NCBI GenBank assembly: GCA_947170265.1
Contig: CAMVSV010000007.1
Span: 1-64,000 of the forward strand
DNA: 64,000 nt
Direction of reading: 5' to 3'
From: an uncultured Prevotella sp.
GTDB lineage: Bacteria > Bacteroidota > Bacteroidia > Bacteroidales > Bacteroidaceae
Shown here piece after piece: positions 17,526 to 26,736 of the stretch. The notes under the pieces are model-generated. The model ran no database searches and was not told where the DNA came from. It worked only from the letters and a program-made list of their open reading frames with translations. The translations under genes were made by a program, and so were the position numbers. Every line of letters starts with the position of its first letter. Position 1 is the first letter of the stretch.

Positions 17526-19087
17526 TTTGTTATCAGTCCTCTCTTGGTTATAGTGAGTTGAAAGCCATAGTTGTGGCCATAGAGTCCACCAAGATCCATG
17601 CCATAGGCGCCGCTTAGGTTCCACCCATCGAGTTTCTTGGTAAAGGCATAGTTGGCTTCAGCCATCATGCTGAAGTTGTGGTGTCGGCTGTGGAAGGGGT
17701 TCAGGTAGGTGCCCAGTCCGTCCTGATATGTAGCCAGAAGGCGGTAGGACAGCTGCTCGGTGGGGTTGCCGTTGAGTCCGAGGTGGAATGCCATGAAGCG
17801 GTTGTTCTTCACCATTACCTTCCCATCGTCGTTGAACACGGGCGACATGTAGAGCGGGTTTCCCATCACCTGTCCCCAGTGTTGCCATCCAGTGTAGATA
17901 TAGTGGTTGTAGAACTCGTCGATACCTCCGATATGATCTGAAACGCCCGGATTATGGTCATGGTAGATTGGTCCACTCTGGTATTTGCTATAGAGATATT
18001 CAAGCACTATGCCTTTCACCCAACGGTCATACTTGTAGGTCAGCTCCATGCCGAGCATCCAGTCTTTTGGGTCATAGAGCAGGAACTTTGTCTTCTTCTT
18101 GGTGTTCCATTCCTTGCCGGTGCCATATCCGTTATAGTCAAGCATGAGCATCGACGAGTGGTCTTCAAAGTACTTGTCGGCATAGAAGCTGAACCGCCAT
18201 GTGTCGGCATCATAGTTTATGCGAGCCACCCATGAGCCCAGCTGGTTGCCGGCAACATTGAGATAGGTCTCCTCGCCGCTTTCGTCGCCGCCGGGGATGA
18301 GAGCGTGCCAGAAACCTTTCAGTCCCGTCTCACCCTTGCGTATCACATCGCCGTCGGCAGTGGGCACATGCGACGTGCCGCCGAAGAGTGCAGCCATCTC
18401 CAGTCCAGCCTCAAACGACCAGGGAATAAACCTTTCTTCGCTGCCAAGCTTAATATATCCGGCTTTGGAATGGTAGCGCACGTTGTCGGCATACTTTGAC
18501 TGTCGGTGGGTGAAATCGTGCTGCCAGTTGTCGTCGGTCATCACACCGTAGGCAATGTGACCTTTCAGATGGAGCCAGCCACGCGTATAGGGTATGGTCC
18601 AATACTCAGGCAGCGACAGCCTTACCTGAGGCACGGGGCGTGCATTGCGCCCAAAGGTCTGCGAACCTGAGCTGAGGAGGTTGTTTTTCAGTTCCATGGG
18701 CTGCTGCTTTGAGCCTATGGTGAGCACTCCGTGAAGCCATCGTCCCTCCACATAGGCTTGCTGCACCACAAAGTTACTGCTATAGTTAACAGGCACAGCC
18801 AGGTCCACGCCGTAGCCCAGCCCCCATTTGTGCGGCTCGTCAACCTTCAGCGGTCGCTCCACAGCTCCACGCAGGTAGCCGTTGAACTCATCCATGGAGC
18901 TCAGTCCGTATTTGTTGGCGTTGAGCCACAGCGGAGTCTTGTCGCCCGAGGCACTGAGTTGCATCTCCACCTTATACTCCACCCCCTCATAGGGTTTCTT
19001 CTTTGCAGGCTCCCAGTCGTCGTCAAACTGCGCAAAACCATTCATAGCCACCATCAAGGCAGCCACTGCAAGTAGTTTTTTCTTCAT
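17522..19087 (-). CDS. Capsule assembly protein, Wzi family outer-membrane beta-barrel
   Basis: A signal peptide (ending G-F-A-Q) precedes an 18-strand-type barrel. Family markers include the FVVQQAYVEGRWLHGVLTIG stretch, PMELKNNLLSSGSQTFGRNA and PQVRLSLPEYW, recognisable from Bacteroidetes Wzi proteins. Wzi proteins help hold polysaccharide on the cell surface. The gene converges on the exopolysaccharide cluster and is followed by the coupled lipoprotein gene. I see no clear TAnnTTTG promoter before it. Confidence 0.88.
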   Translation of the reverse strand: MKKKLLAVAALMVAMNGFAQFDDDWEPAKKKPYEGVEYKVEMQLSASGDKTPLWLNANKYGLSSMDEFNGYLRGAVERPLKVDEPHKWGLGYGVDLAVPVNYSSNFVVQQAYVEGRWLHGVLTIGSKQQPMELKNNLLSSGSQTFGRNARPVPQVRLSLPEYWTIPYTRGWLHLKGHIAYGVMTDDNWQHDFTHRQSKYADNVRYHSKAGYIKLGSEERFIPWSFEAGLEMAALFGGTSHVPTADGDVIRKGETGLKGFWHALIPGGDESGEETYLNVAGNQLGSWVARINYDADTWRFSFYADKYFEDHSSMLMLDYNGYGTGKEWNTKKKTKFLLYDPKDWMLGMELTYKYDRWVKGIVLEYLYSKYQSGPIYHDHNPGVSDHIGGIDEFYNHYIYTGWQHWGQVMGNPLYMSPVFNDDGKVMVKNNRFMAFHLGLNGNPTEQLSYRLLATYQDGLGTYLNPFHSRHHNFSMMAEANYAFTKKLDGWNLSGAYGMDLGGLYGHNYGFQLTITKRGLITK

Positions 19088-19246
19088 CTATTATATATAT
19101 GTACATACATTATTATAATATAACAACGCTGTTGACTGCATATTATTGCATTGCATGTTGATTTTTCACCATTGTCAGCTTACTGGAAACACGCATGATG
19201 GCATGGCACATGCACCAAGATAGTCATGGAGGAAAGATACCTTTAG

Positions 19247-19277
19247 GGATTTTCCCCTACCGGTATAGGGAAAATCC
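19247..19277. promoter_or_regulatory. Palindromic candidate operator upstream of the secreted low-complexity protein gene
   Basis: GGATTTTCCC (19247-19256) is mirrored by GGGAAAATCC (19268-19277), with a smaller palindrome TACCGGTA between the arms. It ends about 25 bases before a near-consensus -7 box (CAACTTTG, 19302-19309), a usual position for an activator. The regulator is unknown. Confidence 0.5.
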
Positions 19278-19354
19278 TTTTCAGGTGTATAATATTATTC
19301 GCAACTTTGCAACGTGAACAAGTGAAACAATAAACCATCTAACACCATAAGATT

Positions 19355-20407
19355 ATGAAAAAGCTGATGATAACCCTAACGGCAATGCTGATGATGGCAG
19401 TCAGCGCCAATGCCATGAGCTACGAGCAGGCACGCACCCAGGCTCTGTTTCTCACCGACAAGATGGCTTACGAACTGAACCTCACCGAGGAACAGTATGA
19501 AGCAGCCTACGAGGTGAACCTCGACTATCTCATGAGCGTCAACACCCAGGACGACCTCTATGGAGTTTACTGGACCCACCGCAACCTCGACCTGAGCTAC
19601 ATACTCTTTGACTGGCAGTATCGCGCTTTCTGCGCTGCCACATATTTCTATCGTCCCCTCTACTGGGATGCTGGATACTGGCACTTCGGAATATATGCAC
19701 GCTACCCGCACCGCACATACTACTACTTCGGATATCCCCGCTTCTGGACAGTATATCGCGGAGGTCACTCATGGCACCACAATGGCGGACGCTCATGGTA
19801 TCACGGGCGTGACTTCGGTCATCACCACGGCGGTCACGGCGACAAGTATTTCGGAATGCGCGACGGTCACAAGCGCGGTGACTACAAGCACGGCTTCGAC
19901 AACGGAAGAAACAGAGGCGGTCATGGAGGCAGTCCTGACGGCAATAGAAACTACGGTGGAAACTACAATGGGAACCACGGTGGAAACAATCATACAGGCA
20001 ACGACATGCAGGGCACCAACAGCCGTGCCACCTCTTCCAACCGCACCAGCTTCGGCGGCACACGCAACATACCTGGACGCGAGAGTTCAACACGCACCAC
20101 TGTCACACGACCCAACAACCGTACTACAGTGGGAGGCACACGCAGCATCGGCAGCAACCGCCGTTCAATAGACGGTGCATCGTCAATGCGTCAGTCAAGC
20201 AGCAGCCGCTTCGGATCTGCATCATCGTCAAGTCGCAGCACACGCAGCATGTCGACGATGCAACGCCCATCAGGCAGCAACTTCGGTTCCTCACGTTCAA
20301 TGGGTAGCCGCTCTATAAGCTCCGGCAGTCGGTCAATGAGCTCCGGCAGTCGCTCGATGGGTGGCAGCAGCAGTCGCGGTGGAGGCCACTTCGGCGGTCG
20401 CAGGTAA
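19355..20407 (+). CDS. Secreted protein with a Gly/His/Ser/Arg-rich low-complexity tail
   Basis: A signal peptide (ending A-N-A) is followed by a helical segment (about 22-75, SYEQARTQALFLTDKMAYEL) and an aromatic segment (about 75-140, rich in Y, W, R and F). A long disordered tail changes from Gly/His/Asn-rich (about 140-230) to Ser/Arg-rich repeats with SRSMSSGS-like units up to the end. The composition suggests a matrix or nucleic-acid/polyanion-binding surface protein. The family is not known to me by name. The gene stands alone with the palindrome at 19247-19277 upstream and a strong terminator downstream. Confidence 0.75.
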   Translation: MKKLMITLTAMLMMAVSANAMSYEQARTQALFLTDKMAYELNLTEEQYEAAYEVNLDYLMSVNTQDDLYGVYWTHRNLDLSYILFDWQYRAFCAATYFYRPLYWDAGYWHFGIYARYPHRTYYYFGYPRFWTVYRGGHSWHHNGGRSWYHGRDFGHHHGGHGDKYFGMRDGHKRGDYKHGFDNGRNRGGHGGSPDGNRNYGGNYNGNHGGNNHTGNDMQGTNSRATSSNRTSFGGTRNIPGRESSTRTTVTRPNNRTTVGGTRSIGSNRRSIDGASSMRQSSSSRFGSASSSSRSTRSMSTMQRPSGSNFGSSRSMGSRSISSGSRSMSSGSRSMGGSSSRGGGHFGGRR

Positions 20408-20543
20408 TCAGACACACCCGTTCAAACAACCAGACAGGCAAGAACTCATACAAACAATATATATCATAATCCCTAAATACAAAAAGATTGTTTCTCAGGA
20501 TAACCAGATAAAAGAATAAATAGGCAAGTTTTAAAGTGGACAA

Positions 20544-20635
20544 GTTGTTACTCTCGTAACAACAACGTGGAGTGGCAGGACACCACTCCCACAAACTAAA
20601 AATAGCTGTTTTTGAGAAAAAACAGCTATTTTTAG
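20544..20635. terminator. Three consecutive hairpins, the last a strong bidirectional terminator
   Basis: GTTGTTAC/GTAACAAC (20544-20563), GGAGTGG/CCACTCC (20569-20589) and a perfect 18-bp A/T-flanked stem at 20596-20613 with 20618-20635 follow one another between converging genes. The third has poly-U ends on both strands. Confidence 0.8.
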
Positions 20636-20679
20636 TATACTAACATATAGTTTGCAGTAATGAGGCTGCACAGAAGCCT

Positions 20680-21189
20680 CTACCCTATCTCCATAATCCT
20701 TACCTCGGCATTCACCATGCGCTGCACCTGGTTCATGGGCTTGGAATAGAACACCGACTGTATGGCTTTGTTCACTATACCGTGCCCCACGGCAAGAATG
20801 CGTTTGTCGGGATAGTTCACACGAAGGAAATCAAGAAACTTACCGGCACGAGCCTTCAGCGTCTCAAGAGGTTCCACATCGTCGGGCCATACCGCATGTT
20901 CAAGGTCGGGAATGTATCTTCCGGTGAAGCTGCCCCAGTCGCGCTCGCGCAGCAGCGGCGTGGTGATTACCTGCCCCCCGTGTGGCTCAGCAATGATGCT
21001 GCAAGTGTCTATGGCACGCTTCAGGTCGCTCGCCACAAACACATCTATGGGTTCGTCAGCCAGCTGTCTGCTCAGCTGCCTTGCCTGCTCCACCCCTTTC
21101 GGGTTTAGCTCTCCCTGAACCTGTCCCTGCATTATCTGCCGTTCATTGTCGAATGTTTCGCCGTGTCTTACCAAATAAAGTGTTGTCAT
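20680..21189 (-). CDS. Histidine phosphatase family protein (phosphoglycerate-mutase-like)
   Basis: The LVRHGET motif at the N-terminus (catalytic histidine) and GHGIVNKAIQ near residue 130 (second histidine) define the histidine phosphatase fold; 169 residues is short but complete. The substrate is unknown, since members act on phosphosugars, nucleotides or phosphoproteins. I chose the ATG at 21189, right after a divergent promoter region; the frame extends upstream to 21243 across that promoter and the longer form is unlikely. Confidence 0.85.
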   Translation of the reverse strand: MTTLYLVRHGETFDNERQIMQGQVQGELNPKGVEQARQLSRQLADEPIDVFVASDLKRAIDTCSIIAEPHGGQVITTPLLRERDWGSFTGRYIPDLEHAVWPDDVEPLETLKARAGKFLDFLRVNYPDKRILAVGHGIVNKAIQSVFYSKPMNQVQRMVNAEVRIMEIG

Positions 21190-21194
21190 GGGTG

Positions 21195-21222
21195 CAAAGG
21201 TAGCAAAAAAAACGTATCTTTG
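21195..21222. promoter_or_regulatory. Overlapping divergent promoters
   Basis: CAAAGGTA at 21195-21202 is TACCTTTG on the minus strand (histidine phosphatase gene), and TATCTTTG at 21215-21222 serves the plus-strand DUF308 gene. The minus-strand transcript would begin within a few bases of its ATG, so it is almost leaderless. Confidence 0.65.
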
Positions 21223-21261
21223 CAAAGCAATCATATTCAACAAGACAAAACACCAATAGAT

Positions 21262-21996
21262 ATGCGAATAATACAGAGTTCACTTTTCCGCGCCATCGTG
21301 GCAATAGCAGTGGGAGTGCTGCTGGTGAAATACCGCGAAGATACCATGAAATGGCTCACCATTGTCATAGGACTGTTGTTCTTTCTCTCGGGAGCCATCA
21401 CCCTGATAGTTTACTACTACGAGCGTCAGCGACTGCAACGGTATACAAACGACATCACCGAAGATGACTTCAGCCATGACAGCTACCCATCGGACGACGG
21501 CATTGAGGATGCCGTAATAGTGGAAGACGACAGCGACGACAGCACTGCCACACAAGCCAGTACGGAAAAGCAGCAGGACATTTCGGCACAGACGGCTGCG
21601 AAGCGTAAACCCATGTTCCCCTTTGCGGGTCTTGGCAGCACCATACTCGGAGTGATACTCGCCGTGATGCCCGTAGATTTCATCATTGGTGTGACCTATG
21701 TGCTGGCAGCACTGCTCATCATCGGAGCCATACAACAGATTGTGAGTCTACTCCTGGCACGCCGCTTCGCATCCATACCATTGCTTTTCTGGTTCTTCCC
21801 CGTGGTCACCCTCGTAGTGGGCATACTCGTGGTGGCACACCCCATGGACACCGCCACGCTACCGCTGAAGGTCATAGGTTGGGCTATGATGTTCTACGGT
21901 GTGGTGGAATGTATCAATACTGTGAAAATTCACCTTGCAAGGAAAAAATACATTGAAGCCCAAAAGGCAAAGATAGTAAAGGGACAGCTTCTGTAA
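21262..21996 (+). CDS. DUF308 (HdeD-like) membrane protein
   Basis: This is a membrane protein of 244 residues with about six helices in two groups, separated by an acidic cytoplasmic linker (about 55-110, rich in D, E and S). The paired-helix pattern (VLLVKYREDTMKWLTIVIGL and the later GILVVAHPMDTATLPLKVIG) matches the DUF308/HdeD family, which is linked to acid stress in enterobacteria but has no established function here. I start at 21262 because the promoter at 21215-21222 lies inside the longer frame. Confidence 0.8.
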   Translation: MRIIQSSLFRAIVAIAVGVLLVKYREDTMKWLTIVIGLLFFLSGAITLIVYYYERQRLQRYTNDITEDDFSHDSYPSDDGIEDAVIVEDDSDDSTATQASTEKQQDISAQTAAKRKPMFPFAGLGSTILGVILAVMPVDFIIGVTYVLAALLIIGAIQQIVSLLLARRFASIPLLFWFFPVVTLVVGILVVAHPMDTATLPLKVIGWAMMFYGVVECINTVKIHLARKKYIEAQKAKIVKGQLL

Positions 21997-22089
21997 GAAT
22001 AGTTTTTTTTGAAGGATGGGAAAGCCACAAAGCCACTGTCATCAAGCGGTTTTCATTGTTTCCCACTCATGTCTTCGCAGTATGGGCTC

Positions 22090-22177
22090 AGTATTGTACG
22101 GAGAATACTCCAGTATCGTGCCCAAAATACTCGAGTATTGAGCCCAAAATACTCGAGTATTGTACGAAGAATACTGG
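22090..22177. repeat. Four tandem 22-bp palindromic units
   Basis: Units at 22090-22111, 22112-22133, 22134-22155 and 22156-22177 each begin AGTATT (AGTATC in unit 2) and contain AATACT near the end. Units 1 and 4 share the core GTACG, units 2 and 3 the core CCCAAA. The junctions between units 2/3 and 3/4 make a perfect AATACTCGAGTATT palindrome. The array sits between convergent genes, so it is not an ordinary promoter. Confidence 0.8.
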
Positions 22178-22257
22178 CGCAGTGTAGCAACAGTATAAAA
22201 AAAAGAAAAAGTAGTGAGGTCAGAAAGGCGCTGTTTCTGCAAAAGACAAGGTCTTCG

Positions 22258-22878
22258 TCATTCCACCGGCACGAGTCCCTCTATATACTTGCATAGAATT
22301 GCTATGCCGCGTTTGTTCTCGCCTCCCTGTGGTATTATGAGGTCGGCATAGCGCTTTGTTGGCTCGATGAACTGCTCGTGCATGGGTTTGAGCACATTGA
22401 GATAGCGTTCAACCACCATCGACACCGTTCGTCCACGGTCGATGGTGTCACGCTGTATGTTGCGTATGAGACGCTCATCAGGGTCGGTGTCCACAAAAAT
22501 CTTCAGGTCCATGAGGTCGCGCAGCTTCTTGTTGATGAGGGTCATGATACCTTCTATTATTATCACGGGCTTTGGTTCCACATGTATGGTCTCCGGTAGC
22601 CGGTTGCTGAGTATATAGGAATAGGTAGGCTGCTCAATGGGGTGACCGTTGCGCAGCTCGTTTACTTGCTTCTGCAAGAGCTTCCAGTCGAAGGCATCGG
22701 GATGGTCGAAGTTTATTGCCTTGCGTTCCTCATCGGTGAGCTCAGTGGTGTCGTTGTAGTAGGAGTCGAGTGGCACCACTGCCACATAGTGTGGAGGCAA
22801 TGCTTCCACTATTTTCTTCACCACGGTGGTCTTTCCCGAGCCGGTTCCTCCGGCTATTCCTATAATCGTTGTCTTCAT
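22258..22878 (-). CDS. udk: Uridine kinase
   Basis: GIAGGTGSGKTT is the Walker A loop, and ALPPHYVAVVPLDSYYND plus the NFDHPDAFDW segment are uridine/cytidine kinase signatures. It phosphorylates uridine and cytidine to UMP and CMP in pyrimidine salvage. The length of 206 residues is normal. It lies 36 bases downstream of the secreted EEP-family gene on the same strand, so the two are probably co-transcribed. That would link salvage with an exported nuclease-fold enzyme. Confidence 0.95.
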   Translation of the reverse strand: MKTTIIGIAGGTGSGKTTVVKKIVEALPPHYVAVVPLDSYYNDTTELTDEERKAINFDHPDAFDWKLLQKQVNELRNGHPIEQPTYSYILSNRLPETIHVEPKPVIIIEGIMTLINKKLRDLMDLKIFVDTDPDERLIRNIQRDTIDRGRTVSMVVERYLNVLKPMHEQFIEPTKRYADLIIPQGGENKRGIAILCKYIEGLVPVE

Positions 22879-22914
22879 GGGGGATTGGATATTGATGGGT
22901 GGTTATTGGTTCTA

Positions 22915-23964
22915 TTACTGGATTTTCTCCTTTACGAGGTATACGCACACTGGAAGGTGGTCGCTATAGCCGTCGAGCCACACGCCGCCAGCATGGGTTC
23001 GCTTCGGGTTTCCCTTGTAGCGTCCGGTGGTCTGGAAGAGATAGTCGCGGCGGAATATCTCGTTTTTCCAGAATTTCAGTGTGGAATAGTCTTTCACCTT
23101 ATTGGTATTGAGGAGGTTTGGAGACAGTATTATCTGGTCAAACAAGTTCCATTTGCCGTCATACTTCAGTGTTCCGGTGTGTTGCTTCACAAGAGTGTTA
23201 TACCAGGGATTATACATGTCGCCCTCACCCACGAGCTCTACCTCTTCCTTTGCACCGAGCACCTCGTACATGCTTTTGTTTATCGGGTCGTCGTTCATGT
23301 CGCCCATGACAAACACCTTGCATTGCGGGTCGTCGGCAAGCAGCGAGTCTTTCAAGGCTTTTATCTGACGGGCACCGAGCTCGCGATAGTATGACCCGCG
23401 GAAACGGCTGGGCAGGTGGCACACCACGGCGGTGACATGCTCGCCGGCGAGAGTGCCGCTCACGGTGAGGAAGCCACGGGTGAGCTTGGCGGTATCTTTC
23501 TCTTCCTCATAGACATAGGGCACGAGCTTAGTGTCGCGCACCTTGAAGAGCGAGGGATTATAGAGCAGTCCGCAGTCCACACCTCGTTTGTCGGGTCCCT
23601 CTATGTGACAGAACTGGAAGTTACGGCTCTTGAGCTCCGGCTCATTGCACAGGTCGGCAAGGCACCGGGCGTTCTCCACCTCTGCCACGCCTATGAAGGC
23701 ACACCCAATGTTGGGCAACTTGTCGGTGCCCAGCTCCGAGAGCACCGTGGCAAGGTTGTGAAGTTTGTGAGAGTATTTGAGTTCGTTCCACTTGTTACCT
23801 CCGTCGGGAAGATACTCATGGTCGTCTTTTCCTTCATCGTGCTCGGTATCGAATAGGTTCTCAAGATTGTAGAAGCCCACAGCATATACGGAGAACGACC
23901 GCTGTGCATTGGCGGCTTGGCAGGCAAACAGCACCACTGTGAGCATGAACAGGAGTTTTTTCAT
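22915..23964 (-). CDS. Secreted endonuclease/exonuclease/phosphatase (EEP) family protein
   Basis: A signal peptide (ending A-N-A-Q) precedes an EEP fold with the expected catalytic elements in order: FYNLENLFD (Asn/Glu), VAEVEN (Glu), CHLPSR (His), FVMGDMNDDP (Asp/Asn) and DGYSDHLPV (Asp-His). EEP enzymes cut phosphodiester bonds in nucleic acids or phosphomonoesters; the secreted form suggests a nuclease or phosphatase in the periplasm or outside. I chose the ATG at 23964, directly before the signal peptide. It is divergent from the TonB-dependent receptor gene with 159 bases between. Confidence 0.87.
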   Translation of the reverse strand: MKKLLFMLTVVLFACQAANAQRSFSVYAVGFYNLENLFDTEHDEGKDDHEYLPDGGNKWNELKYSHKLHNLATVLSELGTDKLPNIGCAFIGVAEVENARCLADLCNEPELKSRNFQFCHIEGPDKRGVDCGLLYNPSLFKVRDTKLVPYVYEEEKDTAKLTRGFLTVSGTLAGEHVTAVVCHLPSRFRGSYYRELGARQIKALKDSLLADDPQCKVFVMGDMNDDPINKSMYEVLGAKEEVELVGEGDMYNPWYNTLVKQHTGTLKYDGKWNLFDQIILSPNLLNTNKVKDYSTLKFWKNEIFRRDYLFQTTGRYKGNPKRTHAGGVWLDGYSDHLPVCVYLVKEKIQ

Positions 23965-24123
23965 CGTTATAAGGTTTAACAGGTTTTGGTTTTCATTTGC
24001 AAATATCGTTATTTTTATCGGAATTTGTTGCATCAACGGTGAAAAATTATATAAAAACATTGGCTTTTCTAAAATATTATTCGTTACTTTGCAGAAAATC
24101 TTAAACAATTTATTAACAATACT

Positions 24124-26718
24124 ATGATGCAGACAAAGCTGAAACTTGCCGTGTTGGCCCTATGCTGCTCACCGATGACTTTTGCACAAACACCTCAAAA
24201 CAACGCTACCATGCAAGAGCAGGCAGACAAACCGGTGGACGAATCGGCCTTCACATTCACAGAAGCACAGTTGGATGAAGACGAAAACATGTCGCAAAAC
24301 GTGACTATTGTCGGCTCCAACAACAATGCCTATGCCAGCAGAATAGGCTTTCTATTCTCACCCATGCGCTTCCGCTACAGGGCATTAAACCAGAGATACA
24401 ACGAAGTATATGTCAACGGCACGCCAATGAACGACATGGAAAACGGACAGTTCTCGTTTTCTGCCGTCGTGGGCGGACTCAACCATCAGACACGAGGCTA
24501 CGAAACCTCACTGCCCTTCGAAGACAACACTTTCGCCATGTCGGGACTGGCGGGTTCGCAGAACTACAACTTCCGACCGGCAGCCATGTCAACAGGGCAC
24601 CGCCTCACCCTGAGCGCAGCCAACCGCAGCTATGTGGCACGAGGCATCTACTCCTACAACTCCGGACTCAACGCCAAAGGCTGGGCATTCTCTGCCGGCG
24701 TGGGCTATCGATGGGCTAAGGAAGGCTATGTGGAAGGCACTTTCTACAACTCCTTGTCCTACTTCCTCGGCGTTCAGAAGGTGACACGCGACGGACACCA
24801 CTCCATAGCACTCACCACATGGGGAAGTCCCACCGAGCGCGGACAGCAGATTGCCTCCACCGACGAGATGTACTGGATTGCCAACGACCGACAGTACAAC
24901 GCCAACTGGGGATGGCAAGACGGCAAGAAACGCAACTCAAGGGTTGTTACCAACTTCACGCCAAGCGCCATACTGACATGGGACTGGAACATTGACAACA
25001 CCACCAAGCTCACAACCTCGCTCTTCGGGCAGTATGGAATGGACAAACGCACCCGTCTGAACTACAACAACAGCGACAATCCTCGCCCTGACTACTACAA
25101 GATGATGCCCAGCAACTTCTACGACGTGTGGGGAGGAACAGAACGCTACCAGACCGCACAAAACAGGGAAGACTGGAACACCGCCTATGAATACCTCTCA
25201 TCAGAGAAAGCACACCGGCAAATTGACTGGAACAGGCTCTATGAGGCCAACCGTGTGGCAGCATCGCAAGGTGCCGACGCAATGTACTACCTCCAGGCAC
25301 GACGACTCGACCACCTGCGACTGTCGCTTGCCTCCACCCTCAACAAACAACTCGGAAAGAACAAGACCATGCACCTCGGCATAGTGGGAGCCACCAACCG
25401 TGCACGCCACTACCAGACCATGGAAGACTTGCTCGGAGCAACGAGTTTCCACAACGTCAACAACTACGCCATCGGACGATATGCACAAACCGACAACAGG
25501 GTGCAGTACGACTTGAATAACCCCGACAAGGCCGTGGAAGAAGGCGACGTGTTCGGATATGACTACAAGATTCTCGTGAACAAGGCACATCTCTGGAGTA
25601 GCTATGTGGAAAACATCGGGTCACTCCACTACATGCTTTCCGGACGATTGGGATATACCGACATGCAACGCGACGGAAAGATGCGCAACGGTATGGCTCC
25701 CGACAACTCCTACGGCAAAGGCGACAAGGCAAAGTTCGTTGACGGAGGAATGAAGTTTGGCTCATCGCTCAACCTGGGAGGCGGCAACACCATCACACTC
25801 GGCATTGGCTACGAGCACCGTGCACCACAGTCGCGCGATGCCTTCGTGGCACCCGAGGTCAACAACGACTTTGTAAGCGAGCTCAAAAACGAACATGTGT
25901 TCAGCAGCGAGATTGGCTACATGCTCCAGACCACAAGGCTACATGCAAACATCAACGCCTACTACAGCCGCATGACACACATATCAGAGTGGCAGAACTT
26001 CTACGACGACGATGCCAACAGCTTCACCTATGTGAGCATGAACGGCATAAAGAAACACTACTATGGCATAGAAGCCGGCGTGAAAGTGAAGGTGTTCGAC
26101 TTCCTCGACGCCAAGCTCATAGGCACATTGAGCGAAGCCAAGAACATAAACAATGCCAATGTGTGGTATATGAGTTCGCAAACAGGAACATTCAACGACA
26201 ACGTGCCCAACCACGAAACAGAAACAGTATATAATAAAGGTATGCACGAGGCTGGCACACCACTCACGGCAGTGTCGCTCGGACTGAGCTTCCACAAGAA
26301 CGGATGGTTCATCGACCTCAACTGCAACTACTACGACCGCATCTACCTGAGCTACTCACCAGCCTACCGCTATGCCGAGACTCTCAAGAACCGTCAGGAA
26401 GTGTTTGGCGACGTGTATGACGTGGACGGAGAGATACGCCATGATGCCGTGGCACAAACCAAAGGCAAAGGCGGCTTCATGCTCGACGGAAGCATAGGCA
26501 AGAGCCTGTATCTGCGCCATGGTCACCGTCTGTCAATAAACCTCATGGTCACCAACATCCTCAACAACGAGAAGCTGTGCACCGGAGGATATGAGCAGAG
26601 CCGCTCAAGCTACTCCGCCACAAGCCTCAACGAACGAACATACAAGTTCGACCGAAACCCAATGAAGTTCTATGCCTTCGGAACCAACGGTATGCTCAAC
26701 GTCACTTATAATTTCTAA
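24124..26718 (+). CDS. TonB-dependent receptor-like outer-membrane protein
   Basis: A signal peptide (ending T-F-A-Q) precedes a plug-like N-terminal domain (about 50-150, with YNEVYVNGTPMNDMENGQ) and a long beta-barrel rich in alternating aromatic strands, ending in the NVTYNF C-terminal phenylalanine signature. It lacks the carboxypeptidase-like domain of SusC proteins. It is expected to import a large ligand across the outer membrane. The two lipoprotein genes follow at 18 and 24 bases, so the three form one operon. An in-frame ATG at 24127 is an alternative start. Confidence 0.83.
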   Translation: MMQTKLKLAVLALCCSPMTFAQTPQNNATMQEQADKPVDESAFTFTEAQLDEDENMSQNVTIVGSNNNAYASRIGFLFSPMRFRYRALNQRYNEVYVNGTPMNDMENGQFSFSAVVGGLNHQTRGYETSLPFEDNTFAMSGLAGSQNYNFRPAAMSTGHRLTLSAANRSYVARGIYSYNSGLNAKGWAFSAGVGYRWAKEGYVEGTFYNSLSYFLGVQKVTRDGHHSIALTTWGSPTERGQQIASTDEMYWIANDRQYNANWGWQDGKKRNSRVVTNFTPSAILTWDWNIDNTTKLTTSLFGQYGMDKRTRLNYNNSDNPRPDYYKMMPSNFYDVWGGTERYQTAQNREDWNTAYEYLSSEKAHRQIDWNRLYEANRVAASQGADAMYYLQARRLDHLRLSLASTLNKQLGKNKTMHLGIVGATNRARHYQTMEDLLGATSFHNVNNYAIGRYAQTDNRVQYDLNNPDKAVEEGDVFGYDYKILVNKAHLWSSYVENIGSLHYMLSGRLGYTDMQRDGKMRNGMAPDNSYGKGDKAKFVDGGMKFGSSLNLGGGNTITLGIGYEHRAPQSRDAFVAPEVNNDFVSELKNEHVFSSEIGYMLQTTRLHANINAYYSRMTHISEWQNFYDDDANSFTYVSMNGIKKHYYGIEAGVKVKVFDFLDAKLIGTLSEAKNINNANVWYMSSQTGTFNDNVPNHETETVYNKGMHEAGTPLTAVSLGLSFHKNGWFIDLNCNYYDRIYLSYSPAYRYAETLKNRQEVFGDVYDVDGEIRHDAVAQTKGKGGFMLDGSIGKSLYLRHGHRLSINLMVTNILNNEKLCTGGYEQSRSSYSATSLNERTYKFDRNPMKFYAFGTNGMLNVTYNF

Positions 26719-26736
26719 ACAACCCCAGATACGACT

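Noticed and set aside
19539..20171. ORFs in other frames of the Gly/Ser/Arg-rich gene (187 and 184 codons)
   Set aside because: They are by-products of low-complexity sequence. Only the frame at 19355-20407 has a signal peptide and a sensible start.
22090..22177. CRISPR array
   Set aside because: Units are contiguous 22-bp repeats without unique spacers, and no cas genes are present.
22009..22296. 95-codon plus-strand ORF over the tandem repeats
   Set aside because: It reads through the palindromic repeats and into the antisense of uridine kinase. No protein-like features.
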